From Acidobacteriota bacterium (lineage in GTDB: Bacteria > Acidobacteriota > Vicinamibacteria > Vicinamibacterales > JAKQTR01), in assembly GCA_026393755.1 (NCBI GenBank), contig JAPKZO010000006.1:204453-268452 (forward strand): a DNA stretch of 64,000 nt. Direction: 5' to 3'. The stretch's first letter is position 1. Each line of letters begins with the position of its first letter. The notes below the pieces were generated by a model, which saw only the letters and a list, made by a program, of their open reading frames with translations, made no database searches and was not told the origin of the DNA. Positions 24,521 through 35,462 of the stretch are shown here, piece by piece. A program made the position numbers and the translations under genes.

Positions 24521-27022
24521 ATGCACCCGGCTACAGAAACCCCTGGAATAGAGTCGCCTCGCGTCGTGCCCGCATCGGCCAAGGCTCCCGACATCGCATC
24601 CGCGTCGGTTCCCGACACGCTCGCGATGCTTCACGTGAATCCCGACGTTGGGCTCACGTCCGCCGAGGTGGACGTCCGCCGGAAGGCGCAGGGCTACAAC
24701 GAAGTGGCCGAACAGCCACAGCACCCCGTCCTCATGTTCCTGCGGAAGTTCTGGGGCGTGTCGGCGTGGATGCTCGAGCTGATCATGGTGCTGTCGGCGG
24801 TGCTCGGGAAACTCTCCGATCTCGTGGTGGTGGGCGCGCTGCTGGTCGTCAACGCGGTGCTGAGTTTTATGCAGGAGCATCGGGCAGCAGGCGTGGTCGA
24901 GACGCTGCGGCGCCGGCTGCAGGTCAGTGCGCGGGTACGCCGCGAGGCGAGCTGGCAGGTCATTCCCGCCCGGGATCTGGTCCCGGGCGACATCGTCCGC
25001 GTGCGCGCAGGCGACATCATTCCAGCGGACGTGAAACTCCTCACTGGATCGTTGAGCGTCGATCAGTCGGCGCTCACCGGCGAGTCAAAGGACGCCGACA
25101 AGGCGCCCGGCGACGTCGTCTCGTCAGGATCCGTCGTCCACCGGGGCGAAGGCAACGCCGTCGTGATGCTGACCGGGGCGAAGACCTTCTTTGGACGCAC
25201 CACCGAACTGGTGCAGCAAGCGCGACCGAAACTCCACATCGAGGCGGTGGTGGCCAAAGTCGTCCGCTGGCTCTTCGTGATCGTCGGCGCGCTGTTGGGC
25301 GTCGTGATTGTCCTGTCGATCATCCGCGGTGTACCGCTCCTGGAGATGGTTCCGCTCATGCTCGTGCTCTTGATGAGCGCGGTACCGGTCGCTCTTCCCG
25401 TCATGTTCACGGTCAGCATGGCCGTCGGGGCGAAGGAACTGGCGAAGCGCGGCGTGCTGGTCACCCGCCTCAGCGCGGCGGAGGATGCCGCGACGATGGA
25501 CGTGCTGTGCGTGGATAAGACGGGCACGATTACCATGAATCAACTGGCCGTCACCGGCGTGATCCCGCTGGCGCACGCGACAGACGCCGATGTGTTGTTC
25601 GCCGGCGCACTTGCGTCTCAAGAAGCCAACCACGATCCGATTGATCTGGCGTTCCTCGCCGCGGCACAGGAGAAGCACGTCTTCGACGGCAGGCCAGGCG
25701 CGACGCCCGTCTCCTTCGCGCCGTTTGATGCGAAGAACCGGCGGACCGAAGCCGTCGTCGAACAGAACGGACAGCGGCTTCGCGTGATGAAGGGCGCCGT
25801 TCGAACCGTCGCCGAGGCGTGCGGTCTGACGCCCCCGGAGATCGAGGCGTTGGAGGCGCGGGTCAGCGAATCGGCCCTGAAGGGATATCGGACACTGGCG
25901 GTCGCGCGAGGCCCTGACCAGGCGCCTTCGTCCAAACCGGTATTGCTCGGCTTGATGACGCTTTATGATCCGCCCCGGCCGGAGGCCAGACAGCTGATTG
26001 CCGAACTCCGGGACTTGGGCGTGTCGGTCAAGATGCTCACGGGCGACGCCCTGGCGGTCGCGAGCGAAATCGCAAGCGGCGTCGGGTTGCCCACGATCCG
26101 GCGGGTGGCGGACTTGAAGGCCGCGCCCCCGCAGGCCGGAAGCGGGGCGGGTGACGTGCTGGCGGGCGCCGACGGGTTCGCCGAAGTCTATCCGGAGGAC
26201 AAGTACATCGTCGTCCAGCGCCTGCAGGCCGCAGGGCACGTGACCGGGATGACGGGCGACGGCGTCAACGATGCTCCCGCGCTGCGTCAGGCCGAAGTGG
26301 GCATCGCCGTCAGCAGCGCGACCGACGTAGCCAAAGGGGCCGCAAGCGTCGTGCTGACCGAGGCGGGTCTCACGAATATCGTGGCACTGGTCGAGCAGGG
26401 GAGGACCATCTATCAGCGCATTCTGACGTGGATCATCAACAAGATCAGCCGGACGATCCTGAAGGCCGCCTTCGTGGCTATCGCATTTGTGCTGACCGGC
26501 AAGTTCGTGGTCTCCGCGTTTGCGATGTTGCTGCTGGTCTTCATGACGGACTTTGCGAAGATCGCCCTGGCTACCGACCACGTTCGACCCTCCCGGGAAC
26601 CGGAGACGTGGAACATCGGGGGCTTCGTCATGGTGTCCGTGGTGCTGGGCGTCGTAATGGTCGCGGAGACCCTCGTCCTCCTGTGGGTGGGGTGGTCGCG
26701 CTTCGGTCTGGCGACCAACGACAATGCCCTCTACACCTTCAGCTTTCTGACGCTGCTCTACTTTGCGGTGTTCTCGATCGTGTCGGCGCGGGAGCGCCGC
26801 TGGTTCTGGGCGACGCTGCCGAGCAAGACGTTCCTGGCGGCGCTCGTCGCCGACGCGGTGGTGGGCACTGTCCTGACGTTCGTGGGTCTGCCGGGACTGA
26901 TGCCACTGCCGGGGTGGCTGGTGCTCACGATATTCGCTTATGCGATGGTCTCGTGCCTGGTTGTGAACGACGTTCTCAAGGTCGCGATGATCCGCTGGCG
27001 CGTGCCGAAAGCGGCCGCGTAG
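24521..27022 (+). CDS. P3A-type (plasma-membrane H+) P-type ATPase
   Basis: 833 residues. Phosphorylation site LCVDKTGTIT with D at about 336; actuator loop VDQSALTGES; nucleotide domain KGAVRTVAEACG; hinge MTGDGVNDAPALRQAEVGIA. Lack of N-terminal metal domains, no CPC motif, and an AVPVALPVMFTV helix 4 place it with the P3A proton-exporting ATPases. It pumps protons outward. Ribosome site GGAGGAG precedes ATG 24521 by six bases. A broken copy of its phosphorylation-site region lies at 32015-32127. Confidence 0.9.
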   Translation: MHPATETPGIESPRVVPASAKAPDIASASVPDTLAMLHVNPDVGLTSAEVDVRRKAQGYNEVAEQPQHPVLMFLRKFWGVSAWMLELIMVLSAVLGKLSDLVVVGALLVVNAVLSFMQEHRAAGVVETLRRRLQVSARVRREASWQVIPARDLVPGDIVRVRAGDIIPADVKLLTGSLSVDQSALTGESKDADKAPGDVVSSGSVVHRGEGNAVVMLTGAKTFFGRTTELVQQARPKLHIEAVVAKVVRWLFVIVGALLGVVIVLSIIRGVPLLEMVPLMLVLLMSAVPVALPVMFTVSMAVGAKELAKRGVLVTRLSAAEDAATMDVLCVDKTGTITMNQLAVTGVIPLAHATDADVLFAGALASQEANHDPIDLAFLAAAQEKHVFDGRPGATPVSFAPFDAKNRRTEAVVEQNGQRLRVMKGAVRTVAEACGLTPPEIEALEARVSESALKGYRTLAVARGPDQAPSSKPVLLGLMTLYDPPRPEARQLIAELRDLGVSVKMLTGDALAVASEIASGVGLPTIRRVADLKAAPPQAGSGAGDVLAGADGFAEVYPEDKYIVVQRLQAAGHVTGMTGDGVNDAPALRQAEVGIAVSSATDVAKGAASVVLTEAGLTNIVALVEQGRTIYQRILTWIINKISRTILKAAFVAIAFVLTGKFVVSAFAMLLLVFMTDFAKIALATDHVRPSREPETWNIGGFVMVSVVLGVVMVAETLVLLWVGWSRFGLATNDNALYTFSFLTLLYFAVFSIVSARERRWFWATLPSKTFLAALVADAVVGTVLTFVGLPGLMPLPGWLVLTIFAYAMVSCLVVNDVLKVAMIRWRVPKAAA

Positions 27023-27029
27023 GAGCGAC

Positions 27030-27980
27030 TCACGCCACCATCAGGCCTCGGGCCAGCGCGGCGATGTGGCCGCCATCCGTGCCGCAGCATCCGCCCAGTA
27101 CGCGCAGACCGAACTGCTTTCGCAGCGAGCACATCCCCGACGCGAACGCCTCCGGGGCCTCTCCCGCCAGTTCCTGAGAACCCTCCAGTTCCTCGGGGCT
27201 CCTGGAGGACGTGTTGGCCTGAAGGCCCAGGAGCCGGCCCGAGTCCAGCGCTCGCCGGCCGGCCGGCGCACCGAGGGCTGACTCCAGGACCGAACTGTGG
27301 ACGCAATTCACCAGGTAGCCAAGGGGACGCGGAGCCACCTGGTCGTCGATGCTCGCCAAGGCGTCATCAAGCGGCGTTTCGTCCAGCAGGCAGCCGGAGG
27401 GACGCACGATGAAGCTCACCAGGTATGGGCAACCGGTGGATGCAAGGGCGTCCGCGATGCCGAGTGCCTCGTGGATCTCGGGCATGGTCGAGGCCATGAG
27501 GTAGTCGGCCCCCGCGCCAGAGAGTGCCGCGGCCTGGACCGCGTGAAACGCCCGGGCCGATTCCCTGCTGAGGGCCTCCTGAGGCTTGTAGGCATCGCCG
27601 CGGCAGCCCATGAGTCCGCCGATGTACACCTGTGCCCCGTAATCGCCAGCGGCACCCCGGATCTCCTGGAGGAACCGTACGGCGTCCCCGTTGAGATCGC
27701 GTCCCGCGAAGGCGGACGCGGCCAGTCGATCTGGGTTGGCGCGCCATGTGGGCGCAAGGCTGAGGAGGGGAAAATCATGCGCCCGCCCGATGTCGATGTA
27801 GTCCGTGTAGATCTCTCGCAGCAGGGCGCGGCCGGCCTCGCCATAAATCAAGGGCGCGTTCGCGAGGAGAGGGTCAAACAGCGCCGGCGCGCCGCGTCTG
27901 ACGCGCTCGACCACCGCGCCTTCCATGAGCACAGGGACGTCGGCCGCGAGGAGTTCGCCGATGGGACGCCGGTCGATCAC
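27030..27980 (-). CDS. Homocysteine S-methyltransferase family protein
   Basis: 316 residues, a TIM-barrel enzyme of the BHMT/MmuM/MetH-N type. The zinc Cys residues are visible as the single Cys in GYLVNCVHSSVLESAL and the pair in VLGGCCGTDGGHIAAL. Start LMEGAVVERVRR lacks the usual GTxL motif, so it belongs to a divergent branch. It would transfer a methyl group to a thiol such as homocysteine; donor unknown. It converges on the P3A ATPase gene, eight bases apart. Its start and end regions recur, joined together, at 45428-45544. Confidence 0.82.
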   Translation of the reverse strand: MIDRRPIGELLAADVPVLMEGAVVERVRRGAPALFDPLLANAPLIYGEAGRALLREIYTDYIDIGRAHDFPLLSLAPTWRANPDRLAASAFAGRDLNGDAVRFLQEIRGAAGDYGAQVYIGGLMGCRGDAYKPQEALSRESARAFHAVQAAALSGAGADYLMASTMPEIHEALGIADALASTGCPYLVSFIVRPSGCLLDETPLDDALASIDDQVAPRPLGYLVNCVHSSVLESALGAPAGRRALDSGRLLGLQANTSSRSPEELEGSQELAGEAPEAFASGMCSLRKQFGLRVLGGCCGTDGGHIAALARGLMVA

Positions 27981-28131
27981 GATGTCTCCAGTCTATCCTC
28001 GAACGCCGGGTGGCCCGCAACGCGTTTCGCGGTACAATCGCCCTCGCTGTGGCGAAATCAGGACGCTCGGATGCCCCCGGTCTGACCCATGTCCGGTCGG
28101 TCCGTGCGATCCTCAGTGAGCAGGGTTACCC

Positions 28132-28809
28132 ATGCGCGCCTTGATCGTCGAAGACGATGCGACGATCGCCGACTTCGTGGCTCGGGGTCTGCGCGAGGCC
28201 GGCTTCGCGGTGGACGTGGCCGCCGATGGCGAGGCCGCGCTCGATCGCATGCGGCAGCGGACCTACGACGTCGCGGTCGTCGACCTGATGCTCCCCAAAC
28301 GCCACGGCCTGTCGGTGATCGACCAGATGCGCCGGCACGCCATCGACACGCCGGTCCTCATCCTGAGCGCCCGCCGCTCGGTCGACGACCGCGTGAAGGG
28401 GCTGCAGGCGGGGGGCGACGACTATCTGACCAAACCGTTCGCGTTTGCCGAACTGCTGGCGCGGGTGCAGGCCCTGGTCCGGCGTGCCACCCGCGCGCCG
28501 GATCCGACGACGTTGACCGTCGATGACCTGGTGCTCGATCTCCTGTCGCGGCGCGCCGCGCGTGGAGGAACGCCGATCGACCTCCATCCGCGTGAATTCT
28601 CCCTGCTCGACTATTTGATGCGAAACGCGGGGCGCGTCGTATCGAAGACGATGATTCTGTCGCACGTCTGGGAATACAATTTCGATCCCCAAACCAACAT
28701 TGTCGACGTGTTGGTGAGCCGTTTGCGGGAGAAGATTGACCGTCCGTTCGGGAAGAGGCTGCTGCATACCGTGCGCGGCGTGGGATACGTGCTCAGGGCC
28801 GAGCCGTGA
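28132..28809 (+). CDS. OmpR/PhoB-family response regulator
   Basis: 225 residues. Receiver: acidic pair EDD at 7-9, phospho-Asp in VAVVDLMLPKRHG, Thr/Ser switch in ILSARRS and Lys in LTKPFAF. The C-terminal winged helix has PREFSLLDYLMRNAGRVVSK and VDVLVSRLREKIDRPF. It overlaps the sensor kinase gene (GTGA), so the pair is one unit. The HtrA gene follows on the same strand after the kinase, with an inverted repeat in its promoter region, suggesting an envelope-stress regulon. Confidence 0.93.
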   Translation: MRALIVEDDATIADFVARGLREAGFAVDVAADGEAALDRMRQRTYDVAVVDLMLPKRHGLSVIDQMRRHAIDTPVLILSARRSVDDRVKGLQAGGDDYLTKPFAFAELLARVQALVRRATRAPDPTTLTVDDLVLDLLSRRAARGGTPIDLHPREFSLLDYLMRNAGRVVSKTMILSHVWEYNFDPQTNIVDVLVSRLREKIDRPFGKRLLHTVRGVGYVLRAEP

Positions 28810-30233
28810 CGACCGAGACGATCGTGGCGAGTCGCCCCCATCTGCCGGCGTTCGGCCTGCGTCTGGCCCTCTGGTACGCGACGCTGTTTGTCGGCGGATC
28901 GGTGGTCATCGTGTTCATGACCTACTGGCTGACCGCCGCGTCGCTGGCGCAGCGCGATCGCGAAATCCTCGGCTCCAAGCTGGGAGAATATGCGGCGGTG
29001 TATCAGCGGGGAGGGCTTCAAGCGCTCACCGACACCGTGCAGGCTGAACAGCGCACGGCACCCGAGCGTTTGTTCGTCCGCGTCGTCGACCGGGGGGCAG
29101 AGGCGATCGTCTTGAGCCAACCCGAAGGCTGGGATCTCCAGCGGTTGGAGACGGCCTCGCTCGGCCTCGCGGACGGGACGTTGGTGCAGGTGGGGAAGAG
29201 CACCGACGCGCGCGAGGTTCTGCTCGCCCGGTTTCGCGCGGCGCTCGGCCTCGTCACGCGGACGGTGGTCGTCTTGGCGCTCACCGGCGGTTTCATCATG
29301 ACGCGTTCCGCGATCCGGCCGATCCGGCGGCTCACGCGCGCGGTGTCCCGGATCATCAGTACGGGCCGCACCGATGAGCGTGTCCCGCTGTCGGGCGACG
29401 GGCACGGCGACGCGATCGACGAACTGACGCGGCTGTTCAACGCCATGCTCGACAAGATCGAAGGGCTCGTGGCCGCGATGCGCGGATCGCTCGACAACGT
29501 GTCGCACGACGTGCGGACCCCGCTGACGCGTCTGCGCGGCACGGCCGAAATGGCGCTGGTCTCGGCGCCCGATCTCGATCGCTATCGCGAAGCGCTGGCC
29601 GATTGCGTGGAGGAGTCGGATCGTGTGCTGGTGATGCTCAACACGTACATGGACATTTCCGAGGCCGAGAGCGGCGCCATGCGCCTGCGCCGCGAGCCCG
29701 TTCACCTTGGCGCCGTCGTCGACAGGGCTGTGGATTTGTACCGGTACGTGGCGGACGCGAAGGGGATTGTCCTGACGGCGCACACGCCCGACGACGTGGT
29801 GGTCGAGGCAGATGCCACCAGACTCGAGCAGGTCGCCGCCAACCTGATCGACAACGCGCTGAAGTACACGCCGGCTGGCGGGCGCGTGGACGTCGAGGTG
29901 CTGGCCGGCGGTGATCGCGCGCGGCTCCGGGTCCGGGATACCGGCCTCGGCATCCCGCCTGACGAGTTGCCGCGCATCTGGGACCGGCTGTTCCGCGGCG
30001 ATACCAGCCGTACCGAGCGGGGGCTCGGCCTCGGGCTCAGCCTCGTCAAAGCCGTCGTCGAAGCACACGGCGGCACGGTAGACGTCGAGAGCGAGCCGGG
30101 CAGAGGGTCCGCGTTTTCTGTATTCCTGCCTGTTCAGAGGTCCGCCTCAGTAGTCCCGCCAACCGCCTTCGCCAAGGCTACGGCGGTCCGCCAGAGCTTC
30201 AGCGGCGGCGGAAGCCAGACGCCGCGCCTGTAG
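28806..30233 (+). CDS. Sensor histidine kinase, C-terminus runs into a REP-like repeat
   Basis: 475 residues. Two membrane helices (about 15-40 and 150-170) flank a periplasmic domain of about 110 residues, followed by HAMP and the H-box LDNVSHDVRTPLTRLRG, N-box NLIDNALKYTP, G1 DTGLGIPPDE and G2 GLGLGLSLVKAVVEAHGG. The last 28 residues (after FSVFLPVQRS) are not kinase-like and are encoded by a palindromic repeat, so the original stop was probably earlier. It should phosphorylate the response regulator encoded just upstream. Confidence 0.9.
   Translation: MTTETIVASRPHLPAFGLRLALWYATLFVGGSVVIVFMTYWLTAASLAQRDREILGSKLGEYAAVYQRGGLQALTDTVQAEQRTAPERLFVRVVDRGAEAIVLSQPEGWDLQRLETASLGLADGTLVQVGKSTDAREVLLARFRAALGLVTRTVVVLALTGGFIMTRSAIRPIRRLTRAVSRIISTGRTDERVPLSGDGHGDAIDELTRLFNAMLDKIEGLVAAMRGSLDNVSHDVRTPLTRLRGTAEMALVSAPDLDRYREALADCVEESDRVLVMLNTYMDISEAESGAMRLRREPVHLGAVVDRAVDLYRYVADAKGIVLTAHTPDDVVVEADATRLEQVAANLIDNALKYTPAGGRVDVEVLAGGDRARLRVRDTGLGIPPDELPRIWDRLFRGDTSRTERGLGLGLSLVKAVVEAHGGTVDVESEPGRGSAFSVFLPVQRSASVVPPTAFAKATAVRQSFSGGGSQTPRL
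30163..30186. repeat. REP-like palindrome at the end of the histidine kinase gene
   Basis: CCGCC-TTC-GCC-AA-GGC-TAC-GGCGG folds as two stacked stems with a small internal loop. Its GC-rich palindromic form is like dispersed REP elements. It lies inside the kinase frame and explains the odd tail. No second copy is seen in this window. Confidence 0.45.
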
Positions 30234-30260
30234 GCCCTCAGCCCGCCTCCTGCCGGTTTC

Positions 30261-30274
30261 TTACACAGATGTAA
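30261..30274. promoter_or_regulatory. Inverted repeat upstream of HtrA
   Basis: TTACA-CAGA-TGTAA is a perfect 5-bp inverted repeat about 105 bases before the HtrA start. OmpR-family regulators often bind such TTACA-type sites, and the response regulator two genes upstream is the natural candidate. Only position and symmetry support this. Confidence 0.35.
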
Positions 30275-30379
30275 TGCTCACGTCACGTCCTCGACAGGGG
30301 AGATGGCGTCTATATGGATAGAGCGGAGCCACCGATCCGCGATTGGAACGACTCGACATTTCAGAAAGGGAACACGGCC

Positions 30380-31900
30380 ATGAACTCAGTCTCCAGCTTC
30401 ACCCGGCGCGCAGAGCGAGCCGGACTCGCCCTCGTGGCAGCTGCCGCACTGGTGGCGGGCGGGGCGTGGTACGGCGCTTCGGTCCACGCGCAAGCCGCCT
30501 CATCGAAAACCACTGCGGCATCGACCATCACCCATTCGATCCCTGGATCCCGCGACTCCTACGCCGATATCGTCAACGTCGTCGCACCCGCGGTCGTCAC
30601 GATTCGTGTCGAGAGCAAGGCGAAGATATCGCCGACCCAGTTCAGCGATGGCGACGAACTGTTTCGCCGTTTCTTCGGCGATCCATTCGAGCAGGGACAG
30701 CGCCAGCAGACGCCGCCGCAGATGCGGCCAGTGCCCAGGCAGCGCGGCCTTGGTTCGGGCGTGGTCATCAGGCGTGACGGCTACATCCTGACGAACAATC
30801 ACGTGATCGACGGAGCCGACAGCATCAGCGTCGAATTCACGGACGGCCGCACGCTGTCGGCCACGCTGGTGGGCTCGGATAAGGCGAGCGACGTGGCACT
30901 GCTCAAGGTGAAAGCCGACGCGCTTCCGGCCCTCACGCTGGGCAACTCGGACGCCGTCCACGTGGGCGACGTCGTCCTGGCGATCGGCAACCCGCTCGGC
31001 GTGGGCCAGACCGTGACGATGGGCATCATCAGCGCGAAGGGCCGGGCTACAGGCACTGGCGACGGCAGTTACGAAGACTTTCTGCAGACCGACGCGCCCA
31101 TCAACCATGGCAATTCTGGCGGGGCGCTCGTCAACACGAAGGGCGAGCTGGTCGGGATCAATTCGCAGATTCTCTCGAATACCGGCGAGAACATCGGGAT
31201 CGGCTTTGCCATTCCGGCGAACATGGCGCGCCACGTCACCGACCAGCTCCTGAAGGACGGGAAGGTCCATCGTTCGCAGCTGGGCGTGACCATTCAACCC
31301 GTGACCTCGGACATGGCCGCGAACCTCGGTCTGAAGGAGGTCGGCGGCGTGATCATCGGCACGGTCGACCCCGGCAGCGCGGCGGATCGAGCCGGCCTCA
31401 AGCAGGGTGATGTCATCGAGGCGTTCAACGGCCAGACCGTCAAAGACCTGAACGCTCTGCGGAACCGCGTGGCCGACACCCCGCCCGGATCGAAGACGAC
31501 GGTGACCATCGTCCGTGACGGCGCGACGCGCGACGTGCCGGTGACACTCAGCGAAGCGGTGGCGAGCAAGACCTCCGAGAAGGGCGAGAGCGACTCGACA
31601 ACGACCGAGGATCGATCGGCGCTCGGCATCTCGGTGGCGCCCCTCACCCCGGAGCTTGCCGACCGATTCAACCTGCCGAACGGCGCGAAGGGCGTTGTCG
31701 TGCAGGACGTGAATCCCGACGGCCGCGCCGCCGGCGCGGGCCTTCAGGCGGGCGACGTTATTCAGCAGGTCAATCGGCGGCCGGTCCAGACGGTCGAGGA
31801 GCTGCGGACGGCGGTTCGCAGCAACGCCGACAAACCGACGCTGCTGCTGATCAGCCGTGACGGACGGAACCTGTTTGTGACCGTCCGACCGAACGCCTGA
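30380..31900 (+). CDS. degP: HtrA/DegP-family periplasmic serine protease
   Basis: 506 residues. Signal/anchor helix RAGLALVAAAALVAGGAWYG; trypsin-like domain with His in LTNNHVIDGAD, Asp in KASDVALLKV and Ser in NHGNSGGALVN; then two PDZ domains (about 285-375 and 400-500). It degrades or refolds misfolded periplasmic proteins. The ATG at 30380 has AAAGGGA upstream; a start at 30314 would add 22 residues without signal-peptide character. Position behind the two-component system supports an envelope-stress role. Confidence 0.93.
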   Translation: MNSVSSFTRRAERAGLALVAAAALVAGGAWYGASVHAQAASSKTTAASTITHSIPGSRDSYADIVNVVAPAVVTIRVESKAKISPTQFSDGDELFRRFFGDPFEQGQRQQTPPQMRPVPRQRGLGSGVVIRRDGYILTNNHVIDGADSISVEFTDGRTLSATLVGSDKASDVALLKVKADALPALTLGNSDAVHVGDVVLAIGNPLGVGQTVTMGIISAKGRATGTGDGSYEDFLQTDAPINHGNSGGALVNTKGELVGINSQILSNTGENIGIGFAIPANMARHVTDQLLKDGKVHRSQLGVTIQPVTSDMAANLGLKEVGGVIIGTVDPGSAADRAGLKQGDVIEAFNGQTVKDLNALRNRVADTPPGSKTTVTIVRDGATRDVPVTLSEAVASKTSEKGESDSTTTEDRSALGISVAPLTPELADRFNLPNGAKGVVVQDVNPDGRAAGAGLQAGDVIQQVNRRPVQTVEELRTAVRSNADKPTLLLISRDGRNLFVTVRPNA

Positions 31901-32014
31901 CTGCGATAACTACCGGACGACCTCATGTTCCATAAGACCGTCGGTCGGACGCACGCTCCGATCGACGGTCGCTGAACGACCGCTCCACATCGACGATGCG
32001 CAGACGGGACCCCG

Positions 32015-32127
32015 ATGTTCACGGACGGCATGGTCGTCGGGGCCAATGAACTGGCAAAGCACGGCGTACTGCCCGCCCGCCGCGGCGCCGCTGAGGAATC
32101 GGCGACGATCGACGTGTTGGCGTGGAG
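32015..32127 (+). pseudogene. Fragment of a P3A-type ATPase
   Basis: The frame reads MFTDGMVVGANELAKHGVLP then ARRGAAEESATIDVLAW, which lines up with MFTVSMAVGAKELAKRGVLV and TRLSAAEDAATMDVLCV of the ATPase at 24521, just before its DKTGT site. Nothing of the rest remains. It is a relic of a second P-type ATPase gene, sitting directly upstream of the promoter and fluoride riboswitch of the enolase operon. Confidence 0.8.
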
Positions 32128-32141
32128 ACAACCTGGCTTGG

Positions 32142-32170
32142 TTGAAGCCGGAAGAAGCCAGTGCTATGCT
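32142..32170 (+). promoter_or_regulatory. Promoter of the fluoride-riboswitch/enolase operon
   Basis: TTGAAG (32142-32147), 17 bases, TATGCT (32165-32170): each box matches four of six sigma70 consensus bases at ideal spacing. The expected start site, about 32177, is right at the 5' edge of the riboswitch aptamer, which supports the call. Confidence 0.55.
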
Positions 32171-32178
32171 GGCCGCGT

Positions 32179-33667
<1,489 letters not shown>

Positions 33668-33724
33668 GCGACCATCGACGGGAGTGCGCCGCGAGCGTCC
33701 GGCGTGCGACATGGGGAGATCGAG

Positions 33725-34930
33725 ATGACAGATGTCTGGGCTCGCGCGGCGTTGTGGCTCGGGTTGGCGCTGGTCGCCACGCTGCTCTCGATCCGGCTCC
33801 GAGTGGCAACCGCCCTCTCGGAGATCGTTGTCGGCACCGTGGCGCAGCTCCTCATTGGGGCGTTCATCGGCAAGGCGCTGCTCGGAACCTCTGAGGCCTG
33901 GATCACCTTCTTGTCGGGCACGGGCGCCATCCTGCTCACATTCCTGGCTGGCGCCGAACTCGATCCCACGATCTTCCGCGCCAAGTGGAAAGAGTCGCTC
34001 GGCATTGGCTTCGTGAGTTTCTTCGCGCCGTTCCTGGGATGTGCGGCGTTCGCGGCCTGGGTGTTGCACTGGACGCCGCAAGCCAGTTGGCTGGCTGGCG
34101 TGGCGCTATCGACGACGTCGGTGGCCGTAGTTTATGCGGTGATGCTCGAACTGGGTCTCAACAGCACCGACTTTGGCAAGGCATTGCTCGCGGCGTGCTT
34201 CGTCACCGATCTGGGCACGGTGCTGGCACTGGGGCTCATCTTCGCGCCGTTCTCGCTGCGAACGGTCGCCTTCGTGGGCGTGGGCGCCGTGGCCGTCGTG
34301 GTCCTTCCCTGGCTGACACCACGGTTCTTCCGGGTCTTCGGCGGCCGGCCATCCGAACTCGAAGCGAAGTTCCTGCTCCTCGTGCTGTTCGGCCTGGGCG
34401 CCCTCGCCACCTGGGCGGATAGTGAAGCCGTCTTGCCCGCTTATCTGGTTGGCATGGTGCTGGCCGGAACCGTCGGCAAAGATCACGCGCTCATCCGGCG
34501 CCTCCGGACCGTGACGTTCGGCCTGCTTACGCCGTTCTACTTTATTCGTGCTGGCTCGTTTGTATCGGTGCCCGCACTCCTGGCGGCGCCCACCGGCGTG
34601 CTCGGCTTGCTCGCGGCGAAACTGGCGACCAAGACCGTCGGCGTGTGGCCGATGGCCCGCCTGTTCCGCTATCCGCGCACGGAAGCCGCCTACACGACGT
34701 TGCTGATGTCAACCGGGCTGACCTTCGGCAGCATCTCGGCCCTCTTCGGCCTCACCCACGGCATCATCACCCAGACGCAGTACTCGATCCTCATCGCAAC
34801 GGTCATCCTGAGCGCGGTCGTCCCAACGCTGGTTGCCAATGCCTTCTTTCTTCCGCGATACTTGCTTCCGCCGCCTGCGCCGTCGCGGCCAGAATCGGCC
34901 GACGTCGCGCTGGGAGGAGGAGAATCATGA
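33725..34930 (+). CDS. CPA2-family cation:proton antiporter
   Basis: About 401 residues with twelve or so helices. Blocks of the Na_H_Exchanger (KefB/NapA) family: TGAILLTFLAGAELDP, LAGVALSTTSVAVVYAVM, ACFVTDLGTVLALGL with Asp in the ion site, and GLTFGSISALFGLTHGIIT. It exchanges Na+ or K+ for protons; such antiporters recur in fluoride-riboswitch operons. ATG 33725 follows GGGGAGATCGAG. Its stop overlaps the UspA start (ATGA). Confidence 0.88.
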   Translation: MTDVWARAALWLGLALVATLLSIRLRVATALSEIVVGTVAQLLIGAFIGKALLGTSEAWITFLSGTGAILLTFLAGAELDPTIFRAKWKESLGIGFVSFFAPFLGCAAFAAWVLHWTPQASWLAGVALSTTSVAVVYAVMLELGLNSTDFGKALLAACFVTDLGTVLALGLIFAPFSLRTVAFVGVGAVAVVVLPWLTPRFFRVFGGRPSELEAKFLLLVLFGLGALATWADSEAVLPAYLVGMVLAGTVGKDHALIRRLRTVTFGLLTPFYFIRAGSFVSVPALLAAPTGVLGLLAAKLATKTVGVWPMARLFRYPRTEAAYTTLLMSTGLTFGSISALFGLTHGIITQTQYSILIATVILSAVVPTLVANAFFLPRYLLPPPAPSRPESADVALGGGES

Positions 34931-35388
34931 CGCAGCAGACGGACAGTGTCAGCCGCGCGGGCATGATCCCGAAGCGAATCCTGGTGGGCTTCGACGGGTC
35001 GCCCTTTGCCGAACAGGCCTTTGAGATGGCGCTGAGCTTGGCGGCACTCGCTGGCGCCCGGCTGGGCGTCGTCTCGGTGGCCACCCTTCCTGAACCACCC
35101 GGGGAGGTTGAGACCCAGGCGACCCTGGAATCAGCCGCCGAGCACTACGAAGCGGCCTACGAGAATCTGCGCCGGCGTGCTGAGGACCGTGGCCTCACTC
35201 TGGAGACGCGCATCCTCGTCGGACATCCCGCCGAGCAGATCATCCGGCTCGCGGCCAGCACGCAGGTGGATCTGATTGTCGTTGGCCATCGCGGCCGGTC
35301 CCGTATCAGTGAATGGATATCCGGTTCCGTGTCGAAGCGGGTCGTCGGCCACGCGCCGTGCTCCGTCCTGGTGGTTAGGAGTCGTTAG
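34927..35388 (+). CDS. Universal stress protein (UspA family)
   Basis: 153 residues. KRILVGFDGSPFAEQAFEMA at the N-terminus and the ATP-binding GHRGRSRISEWISGSVSKRV then APCSVLVV at the C-terminus follow the Usp G-2x-G-9x-G(S/T) pattern. Soluble nucleotide-binding stress protein. It overlaps the antiporter stop, so it belongs to the fluoride operon; UspA-family genes are known fluoride-riboswitch neighbours. Confidence 0.92.
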   Translation: MTQQTDSVSRAGMIPKRILVGFDGSPFAEQAFEMALSLAALAGARLGVVSVATLPEPPGEVETQATLESAAEHYEAAYENLRRRAEDRGLTLETRILVGHPAEQIIRLAASTQVDLIVVGHRGRSRISEWISGSVSKRVVGHAPCSVLVVRSR

Positions 35389-35462
35389 CCTGGTCCTCGG
35401 CCTCCTCGCCGTGCGGGCGGGCCTGGTGGTGGCGAAGTCGTGGATGGTCGGATGAGAGAACC

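Noticed and set aside
25124..26581. 485-residue minus-strand frame over the P-type ATPase
   Set aside because: Antisense shadow with no recognisable domain.
27001..27030. CGTAGGAGCGACTCAC as a possible fourth fluoride aptamer end
   Set aside because: It is the ATPase stop region and lacks the TGGAGTT loop and stems.
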